64,000 bases of DNA, from the NCBI RefSeq assembly GCF_036785885.1, contig NC_092317.1, forward strand, positions 4,528,501 to 4,592,500. The letters run 5' to 3'. Position numbers and translations under genes: made by a program. This document shows, one piece after another, positions 1-12,600 of this stretch (positions are counted from its first letter, which is position 1; each line of letters opens with the position of its first letter). The stretch is from Coffea arabica (lineage: Eukaryota > Streptophyta > Magnoliopsida > Gentianales > Rubiaceae). The notes under the pieces are model-generated. The model was given only the letters and a program-made list of their open reading frames with translations, was not told the origin of the DNA and made no database searches.

Positions 1-411
1 GTTAGTTTCTTTTCCTTCTGATCTTCTTGGAGTCTAAGAATGCTAGCTGTGAGGTCTTTTGTCCTTTCTCGCTTCATTACCACATAAGTTCCAAATAACG
101 CCCGATGCAAGTTCAGGCAGCCTGCTTTGATTATATATAGGAGATGATTATCCGCTTTGATTATAGGAGATGATTATGTCCTCACATAGTATACACTTCC
201 CATATATAGTTTCGGCACCACCATTCCATGCAAATTAAGAAGGAAACGTTTTTGTGGAGCCTTCCTTGACTGGATGGATAGGTTCAAAGAAAATCTTTTT
301 GAGTTTTGGTTTATTGCACCTGTGGGAAAAAGAAAAAAATGCAGAGAAAATGATATTGGCAATCGTTTGATGCTGCCATGCCAACACATACGACTATATT
401 CACGTTTAATT
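1..411. other. Intergenic, nothing recognised
   Basis: I see no gene here. Short open frames on both strands have no family resemblance and no splice support. A small direct repeat (GGAGATGATTATC/GTC) occurs near 140-178. Confidence 0.5.
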
Positions 412-956
412 CTAAACAAGTTTCAATCTGGAATATTCTTCAAATTTGTTCGCCATTCGGTTAGCTTCTGCAACGATTTGTGGGCGACAAAGTTTGCCGC
501 TGAAAGGGCTGTGAACCTTAAGAACCAGCTCACACTTCTCCCATTCCTTCCTGATAGCAGTATCGAAAGCGAACGACTGAAAATCTGTTGAAACATATAA
601 TTTTTTCTCATAAAACGAAATGAGTGTAGGTCTCCAGGCGACCCAAAATCCATTGCCGATCGGAATCCTGTCTCGCACTTTGTAGGAAAGGAGGGTCGAC
701 AAGACGACTCCCAAGTGCAATTACAAAGATCGTAAACCTCAAAGAAGGGCTCGTCGACGGACACAGAAAGGAGTTTATCTTCCACAAAGATGAACCTCTC
801 ACCAAAATTCACATACTTTGCTGCTTTGTTGAAGTACCTAACGGGCTTGAGGCGCAGCAATTCATCGTCATGCTCTGCTTCAGATGAAGTAACATAAACA
901 TTCTTTGGTGGAAAAGTAGTAGATGGCACTAAGCATGCGTAGAGATGCTTCGTCAT
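412..956 (-). pseudogene. Frameshifted kelch/F-box-like fragment
   Basis: Two overlapping minus-strand frames together read like one plant kelch or F-box-associated protein. The upstream frame (from 956) carries GERFIFVEDKLLSVSVDEPF and FEVYDLCNCTWESS. The downstream frame (to 412) continues with GNGFWVAWRPTLISF and a LYVSTDFQSFAFDT-like blade. The switch lies near 685-705, so one small frameshift separates the halves. No F-box is visible and the fragment ends without a second half, so I treat it as a broken gene remnant. The kelch assignment rests on pattern only (the repeated 'yDl..W' and 'aFDt..keWe' style) and is uncertain. A sequencing error in an intact gene is the alternative. Confidence 0.4.
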
Positions 957-1102
957 GACAAAATCTTCATTACAATTCCCAGTTCATGGATGCATGATTT
1001 TCTTGTAACACACCTTTTGATTTATCCTTCTACAGTTGTACACACTATTGATTCATTTGCCTGGGTGGTTAGCAATAGTATACACGTAGTTGCTTATGAA
1101 TT

Positions 1103-1124
1103 CCCCCCCCCCCCCCCCCCCCCC
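1103..1124. repeat. Poly-C tract (22 C)
   Basis: An uninterrupted run of 22 cytosines. Such a run is difficult to sequence, so the length may be inexact. Confidence 0.9.
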
Positions 1125-1338
1125 GACCAGGGTTTAATGCGCTTGGGCTTCAGGGTTTGGGCCTTTTGTTTTTACCTTGTACCGAGGTTTGAGTCGGTTT
1201 TTCGTGAAGATTTCCACGCCACGCTCCCAAGGAAGGAATCCGAATCAGAGTATTTTTGGTGTTAATAGGAAAATTCATTACTACTTCTTATACACTTAAA
1301 AAAATCTCGTTTACTCTTTTTTCATAGACCTAACTAGA

Positions 1339-1533
1339 TCATAGACCTAACTAGATCAACGAGATGTTTTGACACCATTCTTGATTTTTTTTTGTTGCAG
1401 GTGAGATTTGAACCCCTACCTACAGCCTAAATTGGTTCATAGACCTAACTAGATCAACGAGATGTTTTGACACCATTCTTGATTTTTTTTGTTGCAGGTG
1501 AGATTTGAACCCCTACCTACAGCCTAAATTGGT
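1339..1533. repeat. Two tandem copies of a ~97-bp unit
   Basis: Copies at 1339-1436 and 1437-1533 are nearly identical and differ by one T in a T run. Each begins TCATAGACCTAACTAGATC and ends CAGCCTAAATTGGT. A partial third start (ATAGACCTAACTAGATC) precedes copy one at about 1324-1340. The duplicated unit includes the B-box half of the SINE annotated here. Confidence 0.9.
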
Positions 1534-1552
1534 GGCCACTGTACCAAGTTCA
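1437..1552 (-). mobile_element. tRNA-derived SINE head
   Basis: Read on the minus strand, TTGGTACAGTGGCC (1534-1547) fits an RNA polymerase III A box. About 35 bases later GGTTCAAATCTC (about 1500-1512) fits a B box, which is the arrangement of plant tRNA-derived SINEs. A T-rich stretch on the plus strand (A-rich on the element strand) follows. The first tandem copy has only the B-box half. I cannot define target duplications, so the ends are approximate. Confidence 0.55.
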
Positions 1553-2063
1553 GTGGTTCAAAAAAGTTCAGTGGTTCAAAAAAAATCGTTTACTCGTTTG
1601 GTTAAAATTCATCAATCACTATTATTATTATCACTATCATTGACTAGTTAATAGTTATAATTTGTTTGTTAAAACTCATAGGCACCGTTTGGACCCCATC
1701 TCATTTAAAATGGTTAACCAAAGTTGTTAGTAATAATTCACCAAATCCATTAGGCTCATACACCAAATCCATTTCCTTTCCAAATTTTGCATATGGAGAG
1801 ACAGGCAGTGGAGAGGCAGAATTGCCTGCAGAAGAACCAACCTAAACGGTGATGAAGTAAATAATTCCGCCTTTGGAAGGAGGGAGTTGTAAGCCCGAAA
1901 TTCCTTCCACCGCAACCAACTGCTATATTTCACCTTTCTCTGGTTTCAAACCCACAAACAAAATTTCCTTTTCCTTTTCCTTTTACAGTTGAAGCACACA
2001 AAACATTATTAATTACAATCCTTTCCACCCTATTTACTTACTAGTGACAAATGCAGCAGCTCT

Positions 2064-4894
2064 TTAGAACACTTCTGGTAGAGGCCTGCCTTCCAGGAAT
2101 GACTTGAATAGCACGAGCGATCTCTCTGGCTGTGAGAATGGAGCTTCATGAGAAGCACCTCTAATTGTTGCAAATGAGAGCAAATTTCCATAAACTTGAG
2201 TCCATCCACCAACCTGCGCGCGGTAGGAGAAGGCCATGTAACCAAATGTCGATTAGGAATTTGCATGCAGAAACGGTCTGCAATGACCATGATAAAGTTT
2301 GTGTTATTCACTTATACCTGCTGCCCTGCAAACCAAACTCGATAAGGTGTGGTTGCATTCAGTCTTAACTGTTTTGCCAATCCATGGACTAGGCTGCGGC
2401 TTCCAGTTAGTGGGATTACAGAATCCTGATCGCCACTGTTTGCAAAATTTCGTTTGAGAATGCTATTATAGGACATTCTGTTCTTAACCAACAGATGACA
2501 GAAAGTAAAACCATGAAACTTTATGCAAAACGTTTTTGAGATCATACGAATAAAGAAGCGTTGAATTTACCTGTACACCAATACTGTAATTCCTTCCTTG
2601 ATAAGTGATCCTACAATTGAGATTGTAGGTATCTCTATGTCAAGCAGCTGATAATCCAGAATGCTGTGGCAGAAAGAGAAATTTCAATTTGTAGTAAAGG
2701 TAAGAATGAGAATCACTATGTTGGTAGGCTGATTTCTTGTTACGATGGTTGCAAGTTGAGATCAATTCTGCGTCTATCATTTTATTACTTTTTTTTGTTT
2801 CTATGGCAACTACTAAAATCTCTTCCCGTGCTAATGGTACATAATCTTTGAAATGCTATTAAGAAGTGAAGGAATTACTCGCTGCAAACAAGCCATCTCC
2901 GCACTCCTACAAGCCTGGCATGAAGCGCCTTCTGCACATCTTGGCGGTTCAAGTAATTGACAGTTTCATCTTCTATACAAACATCTATCCTCTCTGCGTT
3001 TTGCTGGTCAATAGTACAAAACCATTGTTAAGACCCGGGAGACATATCTGAGAATCTTAACAATCTGGATAACAGAATAAAGCTGAGATAATAACATCTG
3101 ATCTGAAGGGCAACAACAAAAACGTACTTGTGGACTAATGATCCTGGACTGGGAGAGCACTGAAGAAATACAGACATCAAGTGTAACATCATATTTGTCC
3201 ACAAACCTACTGGTTTCTCTACTAACTTGGCTCATGACCTTCGAGCAAATAGGAGAAACAGCATCTCTGTAGTATTCACTCACATATCGAGAATAGTTAC
3301 AGAAGGAAGTGAATAATTTGTAAGTTGAATCTGATATCAGTCCATGTGACCAGAAGTACTCAGCTCTTGAGTTCAAGTCTGTGGCATATTCAAGAACTGG
3401 ATTACCTAGCTGCAACAAAAATAAAGAAGAAAAGAAAGAGAATTATCAGTCTTCAGCAAAAGCAGCAAGAGAAAAGGGAATTCTCTTTTGATGTTTACTT
3501 CGCTCTCTCACTTTTCAACTTTATGGCTCCTTAACCTGTTAGAAAAAGTGGAATTCTGTTTCTTCTTGGGACCGTGGAAGAAAGATCATGAGTTTCTTCT
3601 TGTTATTTTGGCTGATCAATCATTCTGTTATCAATCCAGCATAATTCAGGAGACTTCTATAACTTTTATTTGGCATTACTATATTAATTAACTCTTACAG
3701 CAATTCCTTTCAAGTTGAACAGCTTTTCCTTTTTGTTGAATTGAATCATGAGCTCCGCAAGTTGAGGTACATAGTGACCTGGTGGCATCAACCCAAAAAG
3801 TTTCAAAAATAAAAGAAATAACCACCTTTAGGCATTCTAAGAAAAAAAGAACATGGCAACTTTAGGAAGATACCTGCATAACTTTCTCCAGTTATAAACA
3901 AATTTCTGTCCCTATACTGTGGGAATTGGAGGAACCAACGCTGCAAGAACACGAGATTGTCCCTAGCTGAAGAAAATCATGATAAATCCAACTTTAGAAG
4001 TAAGACAAGTATCCAATTTAGCTTCAGAAAGACCGATTTTACAAACGATTGTCTGAACTGCTAATATAATAGCATCGGATGACAAATATTTATAAACTAA
4101 AAAGCAAGTCTTTTTCGTAAAAGTTCACAATCTTTCTTAAAAAGAATATTCCACAGCCCCAGAACTTATGTTTCCTGAATCACACGTCCAGTCCAATTTT
4201 AGATGATTGATAGATTTATAAGCAGAAAATCATGATTGCTGAAGAGAAGAGACGTACCTGTTATAGCATCACTCACAGCATCGTAAGAGGAGGAATCATC
4301 CGCAAAAGAGAACCCCACCCCAACTGGTGTCTCCAAATATAGCACATTTGCCTCTGCAATATCATATCCAACCAATTATCATTTCTTTGCTTTTTTTTTT
4401 CTATGGAATTACTTGCAAAATTCGAACTTTATCAAAAAAATAAGATGTTTATGATGCTTTTCATGGTTGTAATTCTCACCTCTATTCCAGCTATGCTCAT
4501 TCCTTACCAGACCCTGTCCATTGGGTCTAAAAGGTCCATTTTCAGAAAATGCACCGACGCCAAGAGAAGAGCAACCAGGTCCTACAAGAAAGCAAGCACT
4601 ATTAAGCAAAATCTGGCCAAGTAATCTTGAGGGCAGTTGAATATGGAGGAAGAAGAACTGTTGCAGACCTCCATTCAACCACAGGACCAGAGGTTTTGAA
4701 GCACAATCTATTTCCGCCTCGACAAAGTAGTAAAAGAGAGCTTTTCCTTTCTTGTCATCAACAGTAACATAACCAGAGAACTGTTGGAATCCCACTTGTG
4801 GTTGTCCAGGTAGCTGAGTAATCATGTCAGGATGAGGCATTGGAGAAGATTTAACCGCTAGAAAACAACATAGAAGAAGCAACAAGATGGCCAT
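2064..4894 (-). CDS. SCPL45: Serine carboxypeptidase-like 45-type protein
   Basis: A secreted or vacuolar family S10 serine carboxypeptidase that removes C-terminal residues from peptides. Ten exons: 4894-4669, 4581-4480, 4353-4258, 3966-3874, 3778-3699, 3409-3128, 3003-2879, 2663-2571, 2435-2318, 2213-2064. All have GT-AG borders and one frame, giving 454 aa, close to the usual ~460. I chose the ATG at 4894 because it opens directly into a hydrophobic signal peptide ([14 protein letters not shown]); an in-frame ATG at 4924 is possible. Visible motifs are NGGPGCSS (oxyanion hole), GESYAG with Ser170, [13 protein letters not shown] with the acidic triad residue around Asp368/370, and [11 protein letters not shown] with His427. 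The triad is complete, so the enzyme should be active. [15 protein letters not shown] and the long [15 protein letters not shown] exon match clade II SCPLs of the SCPL45/46 type. Substrate is unknown. Confidence 0.93.
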
Positions 4895-7810
4895 TTCCTC
4901 GACTGTTGAAGCTTCTGATTTCATGATCTCAAGAATGTAACGATCAACCACACTCTAGTCAGCACTTATAGACCCAGTGAAATAGCGGAATGAGTGATAA
5001 ATAGTAGTATTGCAAGCTAGTGGAGAGCATGGAGTCATGGCCTGCTCACGAGGCAGACTAAACAAATAGCATGCCTTTCTCAAAAAAAAAAGAAAAGAAA
5101 AGAAAATAGCATGCCTTGGTGATTTCTAGTTCTTTATCACCATAATCTTTGTTTATGAGCAGGCCTGAACTAACACACTAATGATCAGAAAGTGGTACTA
5201 AAAAGAAAGGCACTAAAATGAGTAGACGAGAAGTTATTCCATTCAAGTCTCAAGAGTCCGGGCTTGACTTGCTTACATGGGCTCATTCGTCGGCAAAAAG
5301 GACTGGGTGTTTTAAAAAGTGAAAAATGAAAAGTATCCTCAGGTGCTTTCAAAATTCAAAATTATTTATTTTCTCACAAACAGCAGATTTATTGCTTTAA
5401 TTTGTTTGTTTATTTTAGTTTTGCCTTCCCAAAAATGATGAATGCAAAGTGAAAAATAGTTTTTTTACCGTGTCATGCTTTTAAGCTCAAGCCTTGACAA
5501 GGTAAGGGATGTTCCACAGAAAGTGGCTTTACAGTAGTACTGCTTTCACTACTGTGTCTCAGAAAATGTGGGACACTGACCACTATCATAATGTCTCCTA
5601 AGAACATCTCTGAAACTTCATTTTCAATGCACAATATGATAGGTATTGTAAGAATTTCTTTAGTATTTTGTTTGGTTTTGTCATGCAGAATCATATGAGC
5701 ACTGCCAAGAACATGATGCAGAGTATCTTCGTGGATTTCCTGAATTGCTTGTTTGGTTGGATTCGGTTGATTTACAAGTACTACAAGAAATTTTTTTTTT
5801 AAAAAAAAAATTGATTTTCCTGGTTTGCTGGGAGATTTTCGTAATGTCTGCAGTTTGAAAGAAAACCACAGCTGAAGCAGATGTTGACTCTGGGCTTGTC
5901 CATGAATTTCTTCAAAATCTGCAATTTCATTTCCTTCAAAATCATCTTTACATTCTTGAGACTTCCAAGAGTATCATCTGACTCAACCAAAAACAAACAT
6001 CTCATACAGCAATTTTCCAACAATACCTTGATTTATTTATTAATTATTATTGTAGTAATATGAATGAGAACACAAGGTCTAGAGCCTTGAGGGCTGCTTT
6101 TGAAGAAAGGAAGGAAAAAAAAAAAAAAGAGCCTTGAGAGCTGCTTGTCTCTGACCTCTGTGAATAAAGTGTTGTCTTGTAATGATGAGCTATCCACTAG
6201 CATAGGTCCATCATAGCTTGCAAAATAGGGGTCCCCCCACCAACCTTCTGAAGAACAAAAACTACTACCAGTAAGTAGAAGGTGCCCTCTGGCCTTTACC
6301 AGAGAGAGGTTGCATATACTCGAAATCTTCTCTGTTTCCCACTACCCTCCTATATAACTGCCAAAGACAGACAGACAGATAATTTGTACCAGCAAAAAAA
6401 CACACATATTTCCAATTATTATTGCAGCTAGCCTCCCACTTGACCTGCAACAATCATGCAGGCATTGGCCAATTCTCCTCCTGCGCCTGAAGGAATAAAT
6501 TATCAGACCTCGAGACTAATTTATGACTGGCCACCCCTGCAAGGGTCCAGGTAAAATAATATTTGTCTTCAATTGTTTATCTTTACTCATGGGGTGGCTG
6601 GCTGGGCTCCGTAACATGCAATGGATTAAGCCTGTCGTCCCCAGTTAGGCGCATAGGGGCGCACAAAAAACACTCAAATCAAGGTAATTTTGTCGCAGAA
6701 GTGTTCTGCTGATATGGAGGATGGCATCATTAGTGTAGGATTTATGAGTTGTTCAAGCTTACGTTAATGCAACTTTAGCTGAAAGCAATAATTGTAATGC
6801 TCTACAGGAGAAACTTGTATTTTACACAAAGGAAGGAACCTTGTAATGTTTGGATTTTATCTGTCTTTCTATGATAATTTTCATTCTAACAAAAGGGAAT
6901 AACATGAAAAATTTTACGCACGTCCAAAATTTAGCAAAAGGAATGAAACAAAATATATGCACTTCCAACCTCCAGCACTTAAATGACTCCTGATTTGCTC
7001 TTTTTATAAAGCCAAGCTGGGAAACAACAATATACTGTTTGAAGATTCGTTAGTGAAGATTGTCGTTTGACTGGGCAAATTTGGACATCACTTTCCGGGT
7101 CGGTGGAATATGAAGATGCTAGCCAGTATTCGAGTGGAAATCTGGCTCCTCTTCCACGATGACCACTCAATGTTCTCCAGCTTCATATCTTGCTCCCAAG
7201 TATTGCCTCAGCTGGTATTAAAAGAAGGAAGATAGCCTCATTAATTTATTTTAGGACAAACTCTAATTTGAACCTTCAAGGAATCCAAACATGTCAACCC
7301 AGTCCATTAAAAGTTGATAGTTTCCATTTAGCCCATCAATCAAGCTTTTGCTTTTCCCATGTCAGTTTTTCAGAGGACTAGCAGCTAGTAGTAATTTGCA
7401 ACTTCATTAAACGGATGATGACCATTTTTGGCATTTGCATCAAGACCCTTTCAATGTGCACTTGAATGGCCGGTAAAATGCGTGCCGCTTTTCTGGCACG
7501 CTGCAAAGTTTGGAGCTCTCTGTATCTGACTTTCTGTATTATGTTTATGGAACTTGATTGGTTGTCATGGATAAGGTTATCATTTGTCCCGTTCTTTCAT
7601 TATTGATATTCTCCTTCACTCCCACTTTTATTACTACCACTCCTACTACTTTAGTACCTTTTTTAATCTTCTCCAATTCCCAAAGTAGCTTTTTACCGAA
7701 AAATCATGTAATTTCACGATAAACAATTGACATAAATGCTTCAGATTTTTAAATCATTTGCTTTGACTTTCTTTATTCAGTTTTATAATCCTAAGAATTT
7801 ATAACAATTA
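4895..7810. other. Intergenic, no supported gene
   Basis: This holds the SCPL promoter side and AT-rich spacer. Short open frames (for example minus 6979-7170 and plus 5881-6063) show no family motif and no splice continuation. A direct repeat (AATAGCATGCCTT) lies near 5067-5118, and a repeated GAGCCTTGAGGGCTGCTT-like phrase lies near 6081-6147. Confidence 0.5.
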
Positions 7811-8514
7811 ATTAATCCCTTTAAGATATACTCCATTTGTCACTTTACCCCATAACTTTTTTCTTGTTTCACTTTATCCCCTATTATATAAAATTACCCC
7901 TCTATTATTCTAATTTCTTATTTTCTTTCTGTCCCCTTTTTCTCTCCTTTATTTTCTTTGCCTCTTTCTTCTTTCTTTACTTATTTCTCTTTCCCATAAG
8001 AAACTTCATCTCAATGATCGAAGTTAAAAGAAAAAAAAAAAAGAAATTGCAAAGATCTATTTTCACATCAAATGGTCATTAAATATTCAAAACCCTTCCC
8101 CAAAATAGCATTTTTTACACTTTTCAATTTTTTTGCTTTTTCTCTTCCTATCCCAATTTCTCATTTTATTCTAAAAAAAATCACAAGAAGAATTTGCGAC
8201 TTGATTAATGATCATTAATTGCAATTTGCGGCATTGTCAAAAAATTGAATTAGCTTTTAATGCCTTTCCAAACTTCACCCATAAATCCAATTACAAACTC
8301 CAAATAAAGTTTTCTATTGAGATGATGCTTTTTTATTAGGAAGGATGGAAGAGAGAAGAAAAAAGAATGAGAAAAAGAAATAAAGTAGGAAAAATGAAAA
8401 ATGAAAAGTCAAAATAATAATGAAAGGTAATTTTATCCTATAGGAGGGTTATGTGACCAAAATTAAAAATTAGGCGATAAGGTGAAAAATAGGATATACC
8501 GTAAGAAGATTAAT
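7811..8514. mobile_element. ~0.7-kb MITE with ~100-bp inverted ends
   Basis: The left end (7811-7909) begins ATTAATCCCTTTAAGATATA. The right end (about 8416-8514), read in reverse complement, begins ATTAATCTTCTTACGGTATA. The two ends align with gaps over about 100 bases, including shared TTTCAC(C/T)TTAT and ATAAAATTACC blocks. The interior is pyrimidine-rich then purine-rich and codes for nothing. It is a non-autonomous DNA transposon by structure. Target duplication and superfamily are unclear because both flanks are AATTA-rich. Confidence 0.6.
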
Positions 8515-9682
8515 TATAATTAACGCTTTTCCTAATTTGCTGTTGAAATTTTCTTTGGAGTAAATAAAAAGAATGATCAGAAGTTTCGTTTCAGAAATCA
8601 AAACCAGACACTTTGTTCCCCAAAAGTCCCTTTGCAAAAGTGCTGCAAAGCAACATATTAATCACTTCTTCTAAGAGCTCTTATAATAAAAGTGCTTTCT
8701 GCTACCCCATGTGTACTTGATGTAATACGAGTTTTTTCTGAATGATTTAGTAAACCCTCATCTCCTGCGTCATCAATTGCTGGTTTAGCGGTCATCAGCT
8801 TAAAGCAGACATTCCCAGCCCAATTCTGAAGTCGCATCCGACTTGGTTTCACGGTTAAATAAACCCCACTTGCCACCTGACCCCACACCAAGAACATTCC
8901 AAATTAAATTAAAAAGATATTAAAGAAATAGTAGTTTGAGCACTTGTTAAAAAGAGACTCAAGTGTTAATCTTTTTTTTTTTTTTTAAATTACAATTAAT
9001 TCAACACGTATCACAATTCAGAGGTGCAACAAATGCTAGCGTACATACTTATACCATAATTTAGGTGTAATTTTTGTGTTTTAACGGGTGCCCATGAGAA
9101 AAATCCTTAAAAGCAAAGAAAGAAAGTCATAATGAGAGGCAACTCCCTGACTATAGCCGGAGGTTCCCACTAGATTTTCTCATGTTCTAACGAAGTTTCA
9201 AAGACGTCTGAGACAAGGTACATTACTTTGGAGCAATTCAAAACAACTTAACAATTACGATTATCCAATAAATAAGGCAAATATTAGACCCCATTAGCTA
9301 CAAATATGTCGAAGCACACATGATACAACAAAAGATCTGGTACAACTAGTTTAAGTAAAAAGGTCGTGAATATTTAAGTTTGTACAGATATTCTGTGATG
9401 AAGTTCAATTCATACTGTACGAATCCCCAATGTACATATGACTGAAGGATCAATCAAAAAATGAATATCATTGAACTTGAATACAAGAACAATGCAAAAT
9501 CTTTATATATTGGTCAATCTATTATACAAATGGCTGCCTTTTCTTCAAAAGCTAAGACTCGCTCTACTTCTCAAATGACAAATCAACAGGGCATATACGA
9601 AAGAGCCTCCCAACGAGAAAAATTGTAGCCGAGATCGGTCTAAAAGAAAACTACCACAAATTACCTATGAAGTGCAAGTGGA
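8515..9682. other. Intergenic and SCD2 3' flank
   Basis: It contains an unrecognised 79-codon minus frame (8658-8897) with no visible domain. About 9480-9682 is likely 3' untranslated sequence of the SCD2-like gene. Nothing else was recognised. Confidence 0.45.
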
Positions 9683-12600
9683 TCATGAGGAATTGTCAGA
9701 TTCGACACCTGGCATCAAAGTCGGAATAGATTGCTGTTCTAATTCCCTGCGAGAGGCTTCCCACAGCTGCTGTTCTATTCCCAATTTCCTCAGCTCTGTT
9801 AGGCCTCGTTCAACTGCAATAAAGCAGAAATTGCATGCAATTAGACCTGATAATTCTCAAACAAGCCCACAAGTGAGGTAGTCATGATCCTTGTTAGCAG
9901 GAAATAATAATGACTAAGAGTTGTTATGCCATATAAACTGAAATCCGTTAACACCAGCAGATGTTCACATGCAACAAGAATTGCAGGGCATTTCCATGCT
10001 ACTTGGACATGGACTCGCGAGATTAATGTTACTCAGGTGTAGCCATTGTTGGCCTTAAATGCATCTATTTTTACAAGCAAGAATCTACAATAAGCAAATG
10101 AGGAAAAGAAAAGTACCATCAACGGCATCATGTGATGTTGGCGATTGTGCATTACGGCTTATCCAGAACTGAAGTCTCTCTTCAGCTATATCCTCTTCAA
10201 CACCATGATCTTTGGCTCTTCTCCAAAAGTACGTAAGCCAAGCCTGAAATATTGAAAAGCATGTAAGCAAGCTGGTACGAAATCCCATTACTCCAAAAAA
10301 GAAAGCGTTATACACGAAAACAGCGGCAAAGAATATTAACAAAAAGATATACCTCCTTGAAGAGAACATCGTGCGACTCTTCTTGACTTAATTCTGCAAA
10401 TATTGAAGCGAAATTACTGACATGCCTCTTTCTAATGGAAGGATACAAATGAAATGCTTAAACCAAGGAAACACTTCAATTATTTACTTTCATCATCCTC
10501 TAGTCTTATATTGTTTAACAATAACACAATTAGAAGAACTCAACATGTTCCTTACCAAACGGCTCCATATATTTCGTCTCAATAGTTGATTTAGGTTCTG
10601 CAATTCAAGGACAAAAAAGTATTAGATGATTCTAATGAAATTGAAAGTCAATTGCTCTATTTTTATGGCAGAGATTTGAGGAAAAATGTTAATGAACAAC
10701 TTCAAACATGTTCTCCAACAATCTATATATGTCACAAACCCATTACTGAAAAAAAGAGCTACATTAAATATTTTCTGTAAACAACCCAAAAACAGACATT
10801 CACGATTGCAGAACTGCATGATAATTCTATTGAGCTAAAACAACAAAAAACATGCCAATTCAGTTGAAAGGAGGAGAAAAGTCTGTAAATAGATAGGAAA
10901 AGGTGCCACAAGGTGACAGTGTGTTAAACATTGCATGACTTAGAAATCATCCAGGTTAACCTGGAGGACAAAAACTACCTCCTTGTTTTGTGATAATCTA
11001 TTCAGTCGTCGAAGCCTATGCCTTTTGCTCTATGCTAATAGCATCTCTGGGTCTAAAGAATATCTCTAGAATCATGAAAAGCACAAACATTAAATTCTTG
11101 AGCCTGTTTTAATGGTTACAAAACTCCAAAGGAACACAACGAGAAATCATATGCATGAAATGAAATGAAGTGGCTTGACTAGTTTGATGAAGTGAAGTAA
11201 TTAAGATAGTAACAGGAACAGAAACTTTATCGCAGTCAGAATGGACATGCAGATGGGAATTCACGTGGTAGAATTACAGAATTACCCGTTCAGCTGAAAA
11301 ACATGCCAACACACTAGGGGTGGAGCTGAGAACTCCCTACAACAAAGAACAAATTTGATATGCTACACTCTTCAAAAGTAGGAAAATGTTTTGTTGCTAA
11401 CAGATTCTCAAAGACCAAACTTGAAAACTTGGTTTGTCAGAAAATGGGAAAGCCACAATAATCACCAATCATCCTGCAAATGAGACTAAGCATGCCGTAT
11501 TAAGATATAAGAGGATGCTTACATATTTATTCAAATTTAATGAAATGATGATAAAGCCAGATGATTGACCATACCCAAGAAAGAATGACGAACCAAACTT
11601 GAACGTCGGTGTTGGGCAAGTGCTAAGACAACAGCATCCTCAACCTTGATGGCAGCAGAAATAAGAAAGTAATAATTCATAAGCAATGACTCACCTATAA
11701 TCAGAAATTAAAGAAGGAACAATTACCAGAAAATATGTTACACTAGGGGGTCAAATGGGTTACCCAAATTAATTGGGTTTGGGTGGAAGTGGGTCCCAAA
11801 GTTTTTTAATTGCCTCTCTGCCAACTATCATTGCTTGATTACTAGTAGAGAAACAAGAAAATAACAATTCATAAGCAACAACTCACCTGTAATCCACAAG
11901 AAAAGAAGGGACATCAACCACAAAAATATGTTAAACTAGGAGGTCAAATGGTCATCCAAATTAATTGGGTTTGGGTCAAATGCGTCCTCAAGTTTTGGCA
12001 GCCACAATTCACTCCATTTACTGGGTTGGTATGGTCATCAATAACCCACTTATGGAATAATATCAGCTTCAGACAAACAAAAGAACTAATTCCAACATTT
12101 ATTTCAGGTCACATCTGAAGGCTTAATAACCAAGTTTAGCTCTGAACATTTTGATAAAGAAAACATAATCATTCCAAAATCAGTTGAAACATCAATGCCA
12201 CAAGAACAGAAAAGGAAAGTGAATAAATAGGTCAACATCGATAGCAAGCAGGACCTAAAACATTTGAACTCCATCCGTTTATAAAACATAGTTGAAGTAA
12301 TCAAGAAACAAAATAACTGGGCAGAAAAACACAGTAGTCTTGAATGAACAACAACCTTCAAGGAAGCTAATTCCCTTAAGCCCATTTCAACTGAAAGCAT
12401 GCTCTCAATATTTCCTTCCCCTGTTAAGTCACTTAAATTCCGTACATGTTTGTTCCTTCTTTCTGTATCATCTCCACCTGAATAATGTCAGAGATAATAA
12501 TTGCTTAGTCATACTCACGCCCAGGACTGAAAATCTACTTAGCCATTTAACCAAAATCTAAAAAGCAATGGTAAAGAAGAGATACCATTCCAAGACTCTT

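Larger units (their letters stand above)
957..2063. other. Intergenic with poly-C tract and SINE pieces
   Basis: Downstream of the SCPL gene. It contains a 22-base C run, a tandemly duplicated SINE head and a short direct repeat (GTTCAGTGGTTCAAAAAA, near 1548-1585). The final part, about 1700-2063, is probably 3' untranslated and flanking sequence of the SCPL gene. Confidence 0.5.

Noticed and set aside
7837-8082. Phe/Leu-rich 81-codon frame resembling a membrane protein
   Set aside because: It is a translation of the pyrimidine-rich left half of the MITE at 7811-8514; low complexity produces the hydrophobic look.
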